Positions 23,273 to 32,441 of a stretch of 39,308 nucleotides of DNA are shown piece after piece. Origin of the DNA: Lentisalinibacter sp037382365 (lineage in GTDB: Bacteria > Pseudomonadota > Gammaproteobacteria > Steroidobacterales > Woeseiaceae); assembly GCA_037382365.1 (NCBI GenBank), contig JARRPZ010000062.1, positions 1-39,308 of the forward strand, written 5' to 3'. The number at the start of each line of letters is the position of its first letter. Within the stretch, counting starts at the first letter, position 1. Below the pieces are notes generated by a model, which saw only the letters and a program-made list of their open reading frames with translations, ran no database searches and was not told the DNA's origin. A program made the position numbers and the translations under genes.

Positions 23273-24373
23273 TTGACGGTCCGGGACCGTTATTTCGAGT
23301 GCCTGGATCGCGAGCATCTGGCACGCGACCCCGCCCAGCAGGCCGCGGTCGTGGAACTGCAGCGGGTCCACGACGAGCTGGTGGCGAACAGCGGCGCCCG
23401 CGCGCGGTTGCGGCGGCGCCTTGCCCGGCATCTGCCGGACCGCTTCCCGGTGCAGCCCGTGCAGGGCCTGTACCTCTGGGGCGGCGTCGGCCGCGGCAAG
23501 ACACTGCTGATGGACCTCTTCTACGAAGAACTGCCGATCCCGGACAAGCTGCGCATGCATTTCCACCGCATGATGCGTCACGTGCACCGGGAACTGAAAC
23601 GCCACCAGCGACTGGAGGACCCGCTGGACCGGATCGCCGCCGACATGGCGGCCCGCACCCGGGTGCTGTGTTTCGACGAATTCTTCGTCTCCGACATCGC
23701 GGACGCCATGATCCTCGGCCGGCTGCTCGGCTCACTGTTCCGCCGTGGCGTCACCCTGGTCGCCACGTCGAACCTGCCCCCGGCCGAGCTGTACCGGGAC
23801 GGGCTGCAGCGCCAGCAGTTCCTGCCGGCGATCGACGCCATCGAACGCCACTGCCGGGTGTTCCATCTCGCGACCGACGTCGATTACCGCCTGCGGGTGC
23901 TGGAAGAGGCGCAGATTTACCACTCGCCCCTCGACGCCGAGGCCGACGAGAATCTGCAGAGGTATTTCCGGCGGATTGCCTCCGGCCGCGAGGAGACCGG
24001 TCGGACCCTCCTGATCGAGAACCGACCGATCGAGACGGTACGCCTCGCGACCGGCGTGGCCTGGTTCGAGTTCGACGAGCTGTGCGACGGACCGCGCAGT
24101 CAGGACGACTATATCGAGATCGCCCGCCGCTACCACACCGTCATCCTCTCCGGTGTACCCCTCCTGGACCGAGACGGCGAGAATCAGGCGCGTCGTTTCA
24201 TCGCGCTGGTGGACGAATTCTACGAGCGCGGAGTCAATCTCATCCTCTCTGCCGCGGTGCCACTCGACAAGCTGTATCAGGGTCGCCGGCTCGAATTCGA
24301 GTTCGAACGAACCGCGAGCCGCCTCATCGAGATGCAGTCCCGTGAATACCTCGCCTCACCACACCTGGCCTGA
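23273..24373 (+). CDS. zapE: Cell division ATPase ZapE (AFG1-like)
   Basis: 366 residues if the TTG at 23273 is used. It has GGAG 9 nt upstream and gives MTVRDRYFECLDRE, which aligns with the short N-terminus of E. coli ZapE before its Tyr-Leu motif. The frame also extends to a GTG at 23174, which would add 33 low-complexity residues. Walker A is GGVGRGKT in GLYLWGGVGRGKTLLMDLFY, and Walker B is VLCFDEFFVSDI. ATSNLPPAELYRDGLQR is the sensor region typical of the family. ZapE is a cytoplasmic ATPase linked to late Z-ring dynamics. It diverges from the ETF-QO gene across a 164-nt gap in which I see no clear promoter. Confidence 0.92.
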   Translation: MTVRDRYFECLDREHLARDPAQQAAVVELQRVHDELVANSGARARLRRRLARHLPDRFPVQPVQGLYLWGGVGRGKTLLMDLFYEELPIPDKLRMHFHRMMRHVHRELKRHQRLEDPLDRIAADMAARTRVLCFDEFFVSDIADAMILGRLLGSLFRRGVTLVATSNLPPAELYRDGLQRQQFLPAIDAIERHCRVFHLATDVDYRLRVLEEAQIYHSPLDAEADENLQRYFRRIASGREETGRTLLIENRPIETVRLATGVAWFEFDELCDGPRSQDDYIEIARRYHTVILSGVPLLDRDGENQARRFIALVDEFYERGVNLILSAAVPLDKLYQGRRLEFEFERTASRLIEMQSREYLASPHLA

Positions 24374-24464
24374 CACCTGCTGGCAGACATTGCGGTTTCT
24401 CCCGCTGTTCAGCCGCCGCGCGGACGGCTAATCTCGGCACGTTACCGGGAAGACGGATACGCTC

Positions 24465-24929
24465 ATGTCGGAACACAAGCGGGATTTGATCCTCGAGGAT
24501 TTCCTCCCCTACCGCCTGTCGATCCTCTCCAACACGGTGAGCGGCACGATCGCGGGCGCCTACTCCAAGCGGTTCGGCCTCTCGATCCCGGAATGGCGCA
24601 TCATGGCCGTGCTGAGCCGGCACCCGGGGCTCTCGGCGTCGGAGGTCGCCGAACGCACCCTCATGGACAAGGTGGCCGTGAGCCGGGCGGTGGCCAAGCT
24701 GATCAAGAGCGGGCGGATCACACGGCGGTTCGCCGACCAGGACCGGCGGCGATCGATCCTCCAGCTGTCTCCGGCGGGCGAAGCGGTCCACGCCGAGGTC
24801 GCGCCGCTGGCGCTGAAGTTCGAACAGGAACTGCTGCACGGCCTCAGCGAGGAAGAGATACACAGTCTCGACGTGCTGCTGGAGCGGCTCCTCGCCCGGG
24901 CGCGACTGCTCGGGCCGCCCCACTACTGA
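24465..24929 (+). CDS. MarR family transcriptional regulator
   Basis: 154 residues from ATG 24465. Helices at both ends provide the dimer interface. A winged helix-turn-helix lies in the middle: IPEWRIMAVLSRHPGLSASE, then ERTLMDKVAVSRAVAKLIKSG as the recognition helix, and the wing DQDRRRSILQLSPAG with the conserved DxRR. It may respond to a small aromatic or similar ligand. It converges on the tryptophan dioxygenase gene with a 10-nt gap, so regulation of tryptophan breakdown is a guess based only on location. No operator could be assigned. Confidence 0.9.
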   Translation: MSEHKRDLILEDFLPYRLSILSNTVSGTIAGAYSKRFGLSIPEWRIMAVLSRHPGLSASEVAERTLMDKVAVSRAVAKLIKSGRITRRFADQDRRRSILQLSPAGEAVHAEVAPLALKFEQELLHGLSEEEIHSLDVLLERLLARARLLGPPHY

Positions 24930-24939
24930 GCCGCGACCG

Positions 24940-25823
24940 CTAGCCGTCCAGTTCGGTCCGCACCCGGATGAGTTCCGGGAAGAAGTCGTAGTCGAGCGCC
25001 CGTTTCAGGAAGTTCACGCCGGCCGTACCGCCGCTGCCACGTTTGTGGCCGATGATGCGCTCCACCGTCTTCATGTGATGATAGCGCCAGAACTGGAAGT
25101 TGTTGGACACGTCCATCAGCGCTTCGGCGAGTTCGTACGACTGCCAGTGCCGCCCGGGGTCCGTGTAGACCTCGCGCAGCGCCCTCACGACCCTGTCGTC
25201 CGGCTCCCGTGGCTCACTGAAGTCGCGCTCCAGCACCTCCCGGGGCAGCGGCAGGCCGATACGCGCGAGGTGGCGCAGGAATTCGTCGAATATGCCGGGC
25301 GCGGCCAGAGCCTCCTTCAGCCGACGGTACCACTCCCGGTGTCGCGCGAAGACCTGGATCTTCCGTCGGTCCTTGTTGCCCAGCATGAATTCGACGAGTC
25401 GGTACTGGGGTGACTGGAATCCGGACGCCTGGCCGAATACACGGCGGAACTCCGCATACTCACTCGGCGTCAGGGTATCCAGCACATCCCATTGACTGTA
25501 CAGCTGGTGCTGAACCTGCTTCACGCGGGCCAGGATCTTCGCCGCGCGGGACAGATCGTCCTCGCGTATCGAGGCCATCGCCGCCTGCAGCTCGTGGATC
25601 GTCAGTTTGAACCAGAGCTCGCCGCCTGCAGCTCGTGGATCGTCAGTTTGAACCAGAGCTCGGCCACCTGATGCTGGATGATGAACAGCAATTCGTCGTG
25701 GTGGGGCGGATCACTGAGCGGACATTGTGCCGACAGGAGCCGGTCGAGCTTCAGGTAGCCCGCATAGTCCTCGCGCGGATCCAGGTCGGTGTGGAAACCG
25801 GTATCGTGTTCTTCGCCGGACAT
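24940..25823 (-). pseudogene. kynA: Tryptophan 2,3-dioxygenase, frame disrupted by a 41-bp tandem duplication
   Basis: Two leftward frames together make a complete TDO. Piece 1 (25823-25602, 73 codons plus stop) begins MSGEEHDTGF and contains the distal haem-pocket motif FIIQHQVAELWFKL with H51. It runs in the correct frame to HELQAA at residue 68, then ends SSGSN-stop. Piece 2 (25578-24940, 212 residues) begins at the next expected residues, MASIREDDLSRA. It carries SPQYRLVEFMLGNK (substrate-binding Tyr/Arg) and the proximal-His region HHMKTVERIIGHKRGSGGTAG. A perfect 41-bp tandem copy (25581-25621 and 25622-25662) inserts the shift. Removing one copy restores an exact 280-codon frame. TDO opens the kynurenine pathway. 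The lesion looks recent because no other damage is seen. Sequencing or assembly error is an alternative. Confidence 0.9.
25578..25662 (-). repeat. 41-bp perfect tandem duplication (2 copies plus 3 nt) inside kynA
   Basis: Copy 1 is 25581-25621 and copy 2 is 25622-25662, with no mismatch. The match extends 3 nt (TCG) to the left, so the tract is 2 x 41 + 3 nt. This fits slippage or unequal exchange at a 3-nt microhomology. The unit length is not a multiple of three, so an odd copy change alters the frame. Confidence 0.97.
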
Positions 25824-25952
25824 CGCTCGCTGTCACCTCCCGCCGCCGGCCCACCCGGCCCGGTCTTCGCAAGACCCTTCGCGCGAGCATACCAGCATGA
25901 TCGCCGCCATGACCGGGCCGCGCGCCGCCCGCCCGGGGCGGCCGGCGCCGTG

Positions 25953-25958
25953 TATACT
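25953..25958 (+). promoter_or_regulatory. Possible -10 of the glutamate dehydrogenase promoter
   Basis: TATACT stands in an otherwise very G+C-rich stretch, 70 nt before the proposed GTG start. No -35 hexamer is evident, so the promoter may depend on an activator. The 205-nt gap between kynA and this gene (25824-26028) holds nothing else I can support. Confidence 0.4.
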
Positions 25959-26028
25959 GACGGCCCCGTACTCAAACCGCCGCATACTGCCGGCGCCCCG
26001 GCCGGCCGACCCAGGAATTACGACTGTC

Positions 26029-29000
26029 GTGACCTCCAAACCGCTGCGCCGGACATCGGATCAGAAAGACCAGTTCCTCGAGGCGATCGTCGCCGCCGTC
26101 GACGGCGCCGGGCCATTCAGTGACAACGATCGGCTGCGCAGCTTCCTCCGTCACTACTACGCGGACGTGGACGTGGAGGATCTCCGCGCGGCGACGCCCG
26201 CGAACCTGGCCGGCGCGGCCCTCGCACACCTGGAACTCGGCAAGACACGGCGGCCGGGACAGCACCGGCTGCGTATCTATAACCCGAAGCCGGACCGCGA
26301 CGGCTGGGAATCCACGCATACGATCGTCGAGATGGTGAACGACAACATGCCGTTTCTCGTCGACTCGATCGGCATGGCCGTCGCCCGCATGGGGGCGACG
26401 CTGCACCTCACGATCCACCCTCTGGTGCGGCTGAGCCGCGACGGCCGCGGCAGGCTGACCGAGATTCATCCCCGCAGTGCCGGAAAAGGCCACGTCGAGT
26501 CTTTCGTACGCCTCGAGATCGACCGCGAGACCAGCGATAAGCGGCGGGCAGCCCTGAAACGCGCCGTGGAGGAGACGCTGCTGGACGTGCGCCTCGCGGT
26601 CCGGGACTGGCGCAAGATGCGGGACCGGATGCTGCAGGCGGCCGACGAACTGGAGGCGCCGGCGGGCCGGTCGGACCTGACGCTGCTGGACGAGAGCCGC
26701 CGGCTGCTGCAGTGGATGGCCGACGATCACTTCACATTCCTCGGCTATCAGGAATACGAGGTGGAGCGTCTGGACGACGAGGCACAATTGCGGCCGGTGC
26801 CCGGCAGCGGTCTCGGGATCCTGTCGAAACAGCGCTCCGGAGAACGTCGCGTGACGATGACCCCCGAGATGCGCAGACAGGCACGGTCCCGTGAACTGCT
26901 GATCCTCACCAAGGCCAACGCTCGTTCCACGGTGCACCGGCCGAGCCATCTCGACTACATCGGGGTGAAGCTGTTCGATGAAAAGGGCGAACCGGTCGGC
27001 GAGAAGCGTTTCCTCGGCCTGTTCACATCCGTCGCCTACAACGAGAGCCCGCGCGCCATCCCGCTGCTGCGGCTGAAAGTCCACCGCGTCCTGGAAAGGG
27101 CTGCACTCGACCCGAGCGGTCACCGCGGCAAGGCGCTCATGCACGTCCTGGACACTTATCCGCGTGACGAACTATTTCAGTCCACCGTACAGGACCTCTC
27201 CCGCACCACGTCGGGCATCCTGAATCTGCAGGAGCGCCAGAGAGTCAAGCTGTTCCTGCGTCGCGACGCGTTCCGGCGCTTCTTCTCCTGTCTCGTCTTC
27301 GTACCGCGGGAGAAGTACAACACGCGGGTCCGACAGAGCATCGAGGCGATACTGATGCAGGCCTTCGACGGCATCAGCATAGAATCTTCGGTGGAATTGT
27401 CCGAGTCGGTCCTGGCCCGGCTGCACCTGATCGTGCGAACACAGCGCGGCCGCCAATCGAAGATCTCCATCCGCCAGATCGAGCGCGACATCGCCGCGGC
27501 GGTGGTCACCTGGCAGGACCGCCTGGGCGCGGCCCTGATTACCCGGCTCGGCGAGGCACGGGGCATCGCGCTGCACCGTCGCTATGGCCACGTCTTCCCG
27601 CTGGCCTACGAAGAAGACATCAGCCCGGCGTCGGCCTGCGGTGACGTCGAGACGCTGGATTCGCTGATAAGCGGGGAGGCGTCGGCCGGTGACGACACCG
27701 AACTGTACCGCCCGCCCGGCGTCACGGACCGGCTGCATTTCAAGATATTCCGCGCGGGGGAACCGCTGGCGCTGTCCGATGCACTGCCTATCCTGGAGAA
27801 TCTCGGCGTGCGGGTGGTCAGCGAGCGCCCCTACCACCTGGAACTCGACGACGGCAGCTCCTGGTGGCTCCAGGACTTCGAACTCGAGCATCCGCGCGGA
27901 GCGGCGATCAACCCGGACGAGGCCGAGCGGCGTTTCGAGGACGCTTTCGGCCGCGTGATGGCCGGAAATTGCGAGAACGACGGGCTGAACCGGCTCGTAC
28001 TCGATGCCGGCCTGAGCGCGCGCGAGACGTCCGTCCTGCGGGCCCTTTCCAAATACCTGCTTCAGCTCGGTCTGCCTTTCTCCCAGCCTTACATGGAGTC
28101 CGTGCTCGCCCGCCACCCGCGCATCGCCGCGTTGTTCGTGCGTCAGTTCCGGCTGCAGTTCGATCCGGACCTCGAGCGGTCGACGGCGGACGCTGAACTG
28201 GAGCAGTGCCACCACGACATCTCGAAACGGCTGACCGCGGCGACCACGCTGGACGAGGATCGCATCCTCCGGGCCTATGCCGGCGTGCTGGACGCCGCAC
28301 TGCGCACGAGCTTCTTCTGCACCGACGAAGACGGACGGGATCGAGCGGCGATCGCGATCAAGTTCGATCCGTCCGCCCTGGAAGAGGCACCGTTGCCTCG
28401 CCCCCGCTACGAGATATTCGTTTACTCACCCCGGGTCGAGGGTACCCACCTGCGGGCCGGATCGGTGGCCCGCGGCGGGATCCGATGGTCCGATCGGCGC
28501 GAGGACTTCCGCACCGAAGTGCTGGGCCTGATGAAAGCTCAGACGGTCAAGAACACGGTCATCGTGCCGACCGGCGCGAAGGGCGGATTCGTACCGAAAC
28601 GCCTGCCGGAGGGCGACCGGGACGTCGTGCAGCGCGAGGTCATCGCCTGCTACCGGATCTTCATCGGTTCGCTGCTGGATGTCACCGACAATATCGTCGA
28701 CGGCCGGGTCGTCACGCCGTCGCGGGTCCTGCGCCGCGACGGTGACGACCCCTACCTGGTCGTCGCCGCCGACAAGGGCACGGCAGCTTTCTCGGACATC
28801 GCCAACAGCATCTCGGCGGATTACGGCTTCTGGCTCGGCGACGCCTTCGCCTCCGGGGGCTCAGCGGGCTACGACCACAAGAAGATGGGTATCACGGCGC
28901 GAGGCGCGTGGGAGGCGGTACGCCGCCATTTCCGTGAGCTGGGCCTGGACACCCAGAGCGAGCCCTTCACCGTCGTCGGCATCGGCGACATGAGCGGCGA

Positions 29001-30858
29001 CGTCTTCGGGAACGGCATGCTGCTGTCGGAACACATCCGGCTGCTCGCCGCTTTCAACCATCAGCATATCTTCCTGGATCCGGACCCGGACCCGGCGACC
29101 GGTTTCGCCGAGCGCCGCCGGCTGTTCGACCTGCCCCGCTCCACGTGGGAAGACTACGACAAGCGACTCATCTCGGCCGGCGGCGGAGTGTACTCCCGCA
29201 GCGCCAAACGGATACGGCTGAGCCGTCAGGTGCGGGCGATGCTCGGCGTGGAGCAGGAGAATCTGAGCCCGCCCGAACTCATCCGTGCGATCCTGCGGAC
29301 GGAGTGCGACCTGCTCTGGAACGGCGGCATCGGCACGTACGTCAAGGCAGCGGCGGAGTCCCACACGGAGGTCGGCGACCGGAGCAACGATGCCGTTCGC
29401 ATCGACGCCCACCGACTCCGCTGCCGCGTGGTCGGCGAGGGTGGCAATCTCGGCCTGACGCAGCGTGCGCGCATCGAATACGCCCTCGCCGGCGGCCGCA
29501 TCAATACGGATTTCATCGACAACTCCGGCGGCGTCGACAGTTCCGACCGGGAAGTGAACATCAAGATCCTGCTGAGTGACGTGGCCCGACACCGCCGCAT
29601 GAGTGTGACCCGTCGCAACCGGCTGCTGGCCGACATGACGGAAGACGTCGCCGCACTCGTGCTGCGGAACAATTACCTGCAGACCCAGGCGATCAGCATG
29701 ATGCAAGCGACGGGTGTCGAGCGGATGAGCGAACAGATGTACCTCGTCCAGGCCCTCGAGAAGCACGGCATCCTCGATCGCGAACTCGAATATCTGCCGG
29801 AAGACGAGGTGCTCGAGGAACGCCGCCAGCAGGGACACGGCCTGACCCGTCCCGAACTGGCGGTGCTGCTGAGCTATGCCAAGATCGACCTGTACGCGCG
29901 TCTCCAGGCCGCCGGCATCCCGACGGACGGGTACCTGGCCAGGGAACTCGCACAGTACTTTCCGCCGCCGCTGCCGCGGCGCTACGCCGAATTCATCTCG
30001 CGCCACCGGCTGGCCGGCGACATCCTGGCGACGCTGATCACGAACAGCATGGTCAATCGCATGGGCCCGGCCTTCGCCTGGCGCGCGGCGGACGAGACCG
30101 GCGCGGACGTCGTCACGGTCGCCCGCTCGTATGCCATCGCGCGGGAGGTCTGCAGCGCACGCGAGATCTGGTCCGGCATCGAGGAACTGGACAACCGGGT
30201 ACCGGCCGAGACGCAGTATCTGGTCATGTTCGAAGTCGGACGCAAGCTGCGTCACGCGTGCTACTGGCTGCTCCGGCGCTGCCCGCCGGGAGAATCCATC
30301 GAGTCCACCGTGGAGACCATGAAGCCGGGCGTGTCGCTGATCTTCCAGAAACTCCCTGCCCTCCTGAGCGAACAGGCGCGGACACGCCTCGCGCAGATGA
30401 CGGAGGAGTTCGAGGCCATGGGGCTGCCCGGCCGGCTGGCCCAGCGTGTCGCGGCGCTCACGGCAACGACCTCGGCCCTGGACATCGTCGACATCGCGGC
30501 GGAGCGGGACGTGCGACGGGTGGCGCGACTCTACTTCGAACTCGGCCGCGGGCTGCGGCTCGACTGGGTGCGCGAGAAGGTGGACGAACTCAGGGTGCGC
30601 GGCCACTGGCAGGCACTGGCGCGCGGCCGTCTGCGTGACAATATCCGCGACACGCAGCGTAATCTGACGGTGCGGATCATGCGGGAGACCAGCGCCGACG
30701 TGCCGGCCGCGGATGCGGTGCTCTCCTGGCTGGACGTCGCGGGCGAACGGGTAAGCACGGCGCGCCAGATGCTCGACGAAATGCAGAAGAGCGCGCGCAT
30801 CGATTTTGCTACGCTCTCCGTCGCGACGGACGAACTCAGATTACTCACGGACCGCTGA
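26029..30858 (+). CDS. gdhB: NAD-specific glutamate dehydrogenase, large (180-kDa) type
   Basis: 1609 residues from GTG 26029, the normal size of the large bacterial NAD-GDHs. The frame extends to 25789, but this would run through the probable promoter and a kynA-overlapping region. The N-terminal half holds the ACT-like regulatory regions (NDNMPFLVDSIGMAVARMG near residue 105; DDHFTFLGYQEYE near 235). The catalytic domain lies around residues 800-1250: GGIRWSDRREDFRTEV, LMKAQTVKNTVIVPTGAKGGF with the catalytic Lys, and the dinucleotide/substrate blocks VVGEGGNLGLTQRARIEYA and FIDNSGGVDSSDREVNIKIL. It deaminates glutamate to 2-oxoglutarate for amino-acid catabolism. It is divergent from kynA and 19 nt before the NYN gene. 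Confidence 0.95.
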   Translation: MTSKPLRRTSDQKDQFLEAIVAAVDGAGPFSDNDRLRSFLRHYYADVDVEDLRAATPANLAGAALAHLELGKTRRPGQHRLRIYNPKPDRDGWESTHTIVEMVNDNMPFLVDSIGMAVARMGATLHLTIHPLVRLSRDGRGRLTEIHPRSAGKGHVESFVRLEIDRETSDKRRAALKRAVEETLLDVRLAVRDWRKMRDRMLQAADELEAPAGRSDLTLLDESRRLLQWMADDHFTFLGYQEYEVERLDDEAQLRPVPGSGLGILSKQRSGERRVTMTPEMRRQARSRELLILTKANARSTVHRPSHLDYIGVKLFDEKGEPVGEKRFLGLFTSVAYNESPRAIPLLRLKVHRVLERAALDPSGHRGKALMHVLDTYPRDELFQSTVQDLSRTTSGILNLQERQRVKLFLRRDAFRRFFSCLVFVPREKYNTRVRQSIEAILMQAFDGISIESSVELSESVLARLHLIVRTQRGRQSKISIRQIERDIAAAVVTWQDRLGAALITRLGEARGIALHRRYGHVFPLAYEEDISPASACGDVETLDSLISGEASAGDDTELYRPPGVTDRLHFKIFRAGEPLALSDALPILENLGVRVVSERPYHLELDDGSSWWLQDFELEHPRGAAINPDEAERRFEDAFGRVMAGNCENDGLNRLVLDAGLSARETSVLRALSKYLLQLGLPFSQPYMESVLARHPRIAALFVRQFRLQFDPDLERSTADAELEQCHHDISKRLTAATTLDEDRILRAYAGVLDAALRTSFFCTDEDGRDRAAIAIKFDPSALEEAPLPRPRYEIFVYSPRVEGTHLRAGSVARGGIRWSDRREDFRTEVLGLMKAQTVKNTVIVPTGAKGGFVPKRLPEGDRDVVQREVIACYRIFIGSLLDVTDNIVDGRVVTPSRVLRRDGDDPYLVVAADKGTAAFSDIANSISADYGFWLGDAFASGGSAGYDHKKMGITARGAWEAVRRHFRELGLDTQSEPFTVVGIGDMSGDVFGNGMLLSEHIRLLAAFNHQHIFLDPDPDPATGFAERRRLFDLPRSTWEDYDKRLISAGGGVYSRSAKRIRLSRQVRAMLGVEQENLSPPELIRAILRTECDLLWNGGIGTYVKAAAESHTEVGDRSNDAVRIDAHRLRCRVVGEGGNLGLTQRARIEYALAGGRINTDFIDNSGGVDSSDREVNIKILLSDVARHRRMSVTRRNRLLADMTEDVAALVLRNNYLQTQAISMMQATGVERMSEQMYLVQALEKHGILDRELEYLPEDEVLEERRQQGHGLTRPELAVLLSYAKIDLYARLQAAGIPTDGYLARELAQYFPPPLPRRYAEFISRHRLAGDILATLITNSMVNRMGPAFAWRAADETGADVVTVARSYAIAREVCSAREIWSGIEELDNRVPAETQYLVMFEVGRKLRHACYWLLRRCPPGESIESTVETMKPGVSLIFQKLPALLSEQARTRLAQMTEEFEAMGLPGRLAQRVAALTATTSALDIVDIAAERDVRRVARLYFELGRGLRLDWVREKVDELRVRGHWQALARGRLRDNIRDTQRNLTVRIMRETSADVPAADAVLSWLDVAGERVSTARQMLDEMQKSARIDFATLSVATDELRLLTDR

Positions 30859-30877
30859 ACCGGTCAAAAGGGGCCTC

Positions 30878-31645
30878 ATGGCAGACGAACAACTCATCGC
30901 GGTCTTCATCGATTTCGAGAACCTGGCACTCGGTGCCAAGGAGACCCCGCAGGGGACCTTCGACATCAAACTCGTCCTGAAACGGCTGCTCGAGAAAGGC
31001 CGGCTCGTCTACAAGCGCGCCTATTCGGACTGGAGCCGCTATCAGAAATACGTACGCGATTTCCACGAACAGGGCATCGAGCTGATCGACATCCCGCAGA
31101 CAAAATTCAGCGGCAAGAACAGCGCCGACATCCGCATGGTCGTCGATGCCATCGACCTCTGCTATGCGAAGCAGCATATCGACGCTTTCGCACTGGTGTC
31201 CGGCGACAGCGATTTCTCGCCCCTCGTCTCGAAGCTGAAGGAGAACGACAAGCGGGTCATCGGCTGCGGCATCAAGAGCTCGACCTCCGACCTGCTTATC
31301 GGCAACTGCGACGAGTTCATCTATTACGATGATCTGGCTCGCGCGGCGGGTCGCAAGCAGACCCAGGGCGCCAGGAAGAAGGCGGCCCAGAAGAGCGGCG
31401 CCAACGGCAAGCGTCAGGAGGCGCTGGACATGCTTGTCGAGATCGTCGACTCGCTGGAGGCGGACTACGACCCCCTCTGGGGCTCGATGGTCAAGCAGAC
31501 CATGCGGCGCGTGCATCCCGGCTTCAACGAGAACTACTACGGTTTCCGCAACTTCTCCGAACTACTCGAGACGGCGCAGAAACAGAAGCTCATCCGCATC
31601 GATTTCGACGACGCCCGCGGGAACTACATCGTTCATACCACCTGA
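30878..31645 (+). CDS. NYN domain protein with LOTUS (OST-HTH)-like C-terminal domain
   Basis: 255 residues from ATG 30878 with AGGGG at good spacing. The frame continues upstream only inside the GDH gene. Residues about 5-150 form a NYN/PIN-like nuclease domain with the acidic metal site D12 (VFIDFENLA), D84, D90, and D110/D112 (LVSGDSDFSPLVSKLK). A basic linker (about 158-180) follows. The C-terminal part (about 183-255) resembles the OST-HTH/LOTUS RNA-binding fold (PLWGSMVKQTMRRVHPGFNE and YYGFRNFSELLETAQ). The family fit suggests an RNase or RNA-binding protein, but the target is unknown. It lies 19 nt after GDH and 40 nt before gpmA, on the same strand. Confidence 0.85.
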   Translation: MADEQLIAVFIDFENLALGAKETPQGTFDIKLVLKRLLEKGRLVYKRAYSDWSRYQKYVRDFHEQGIELIDIPQTKFSGKNSADIRMVVDAIDLCYAKQHIDAFALVSGDSDFSPLVSKLKENDKRVIGCGIKSSTSDLLIGNCDEFIYYDDLARAAGRKQTQGARKKAAQKSGANGKRQEALDMLVEIVDSLEADYDPLWGSMVKQTMRRVHPGFNENYYGFRNFSELLETAQKQKLIRIDFDDARGNYIVHTT

Positions 31646-31685
31646 CAGGCGGGGCCGCCGCCCGGCGACGGAGGACACGACCGAC

Positions 31686-32426
31686 ATGCCTGGAAAACTG
31701 ATTCTCTGCCGGCACGGGCAGAGCGACTGGAACCTGAAGAACCTGTTCACCGGCTGGACCGACGTGGACCTGACCGAGAAAGGCATCGAGGAGGCCCGGT
31801 CGGCCGGCCGCCTGCTCACGGAGGCCGGCTTCGCCTTCGACGTCGCTTACACCTCGGTGCTGAAGCGGGCGATCCGCACGCTCTGGCTCATGCTGGACGA
31901 GATGGACCTGATGTGGATACCCGTGCACCGTAGCTGGCGCCTGAACGAGCGCCACTACGGAGCGCTGCAGGGCCTCAACAAGGCGGAGACGGCGGAGAAA
32001 TACGGCGACGAACAGGTGCATGTCTGGCGGCGGAGCTACGACACGCCGCCACCGCCGCTCGAAGCGGACGACGAGCGTCATCCCCGCTTCGACCGGCGCT
32101 ACGCGGGCATCGCGGACCTGCCGGCTACCGAGTCCCTGAAGAGCACGCTGGAACGCGTCGTGCCCTACTGGGACGACGTGATCGCCCCCGACCTGCTGGC
32201 GGGGCGGCACGTTCTGATCGCCGCTCACGGCAACAGCCTGCGCGCACTCGTGAAGATGCTCGACGGCATGTCGGACGAGGAGATCACCGGTTTCAACATC
32301 CCGACCGGCGTCCCGCTGTCCTACGAACTGGACGCGGAGCTGAAGCCGCTGGGCCGGGAGTTCCTCGGTGATCCGGAAGCGGTGGCGCAGGCCGCCGCCG
32401 CGGTGGCCAATCAGGCGAAAGGCTGA
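31686..32426 (+). CDS. gpmA: 2,3-bisphosphoglycerate-dependent phosphoglycerate mutase
   Basis: 246 residues, the usual GpmA length. It interconverts 3- and 2-phosphoglycerate in glycolysis and gluconeogenesis. Histidine 10 (LCRHGQSDWNLKNLFTGW) is the phosphorylated residue, E88 (RLNERHYGALQGLNK) the acid/base, and H181 (IAAHGNSLRALVK) the second catalytic His. The block RRSYDTPPPPLE is characteristic. The start at 31686 is fixed by the family N-terminus and lies 11 nt after GGAGG. The longer open frame upstream runs within the NYN gene. It is followed after 15 nt by the carbonic anhydrase-like gene. Confidence 0.96.
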   Translation: MPGKLILCRHGQSDWNLKNLFTGWTDVDLTEKGIEEARSAGRLLTEAGFAFDVAYTSVLKRAIRTLWLMLDEMDLMWIPVHRSWRLNERHYGALQGLNKAETAEKYGDEQVHVWRRSYDTPPPPLEADDERHPRFDRRYAGIADLPATESLKSTLERVVPYWDDVIAPDLLAGRHVLIAAHGNSLRALVKMLDGMSDEEITGFNIPTGVPLSYELDAELKPLGREFLGDPEAVAQAAAAVANQAKG

Positions 32427-32441
32427 ACGGGAGGAGCCGAC

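Noticed and set aside
25602..25823. A separate small gene of 73 codons upstream of TDO
   Set aside because: Its first 68 residues are the N-terminus of TDO, and the exact tandem copy explains the split. It is kept as part of the broken gene.
25789..26028. N-terminal extension of the large GDH
   Set aside because: It would cross the likely TATACT promoter and overlap the start of kynA. The residues are Pro/Arg-rich without any family match.
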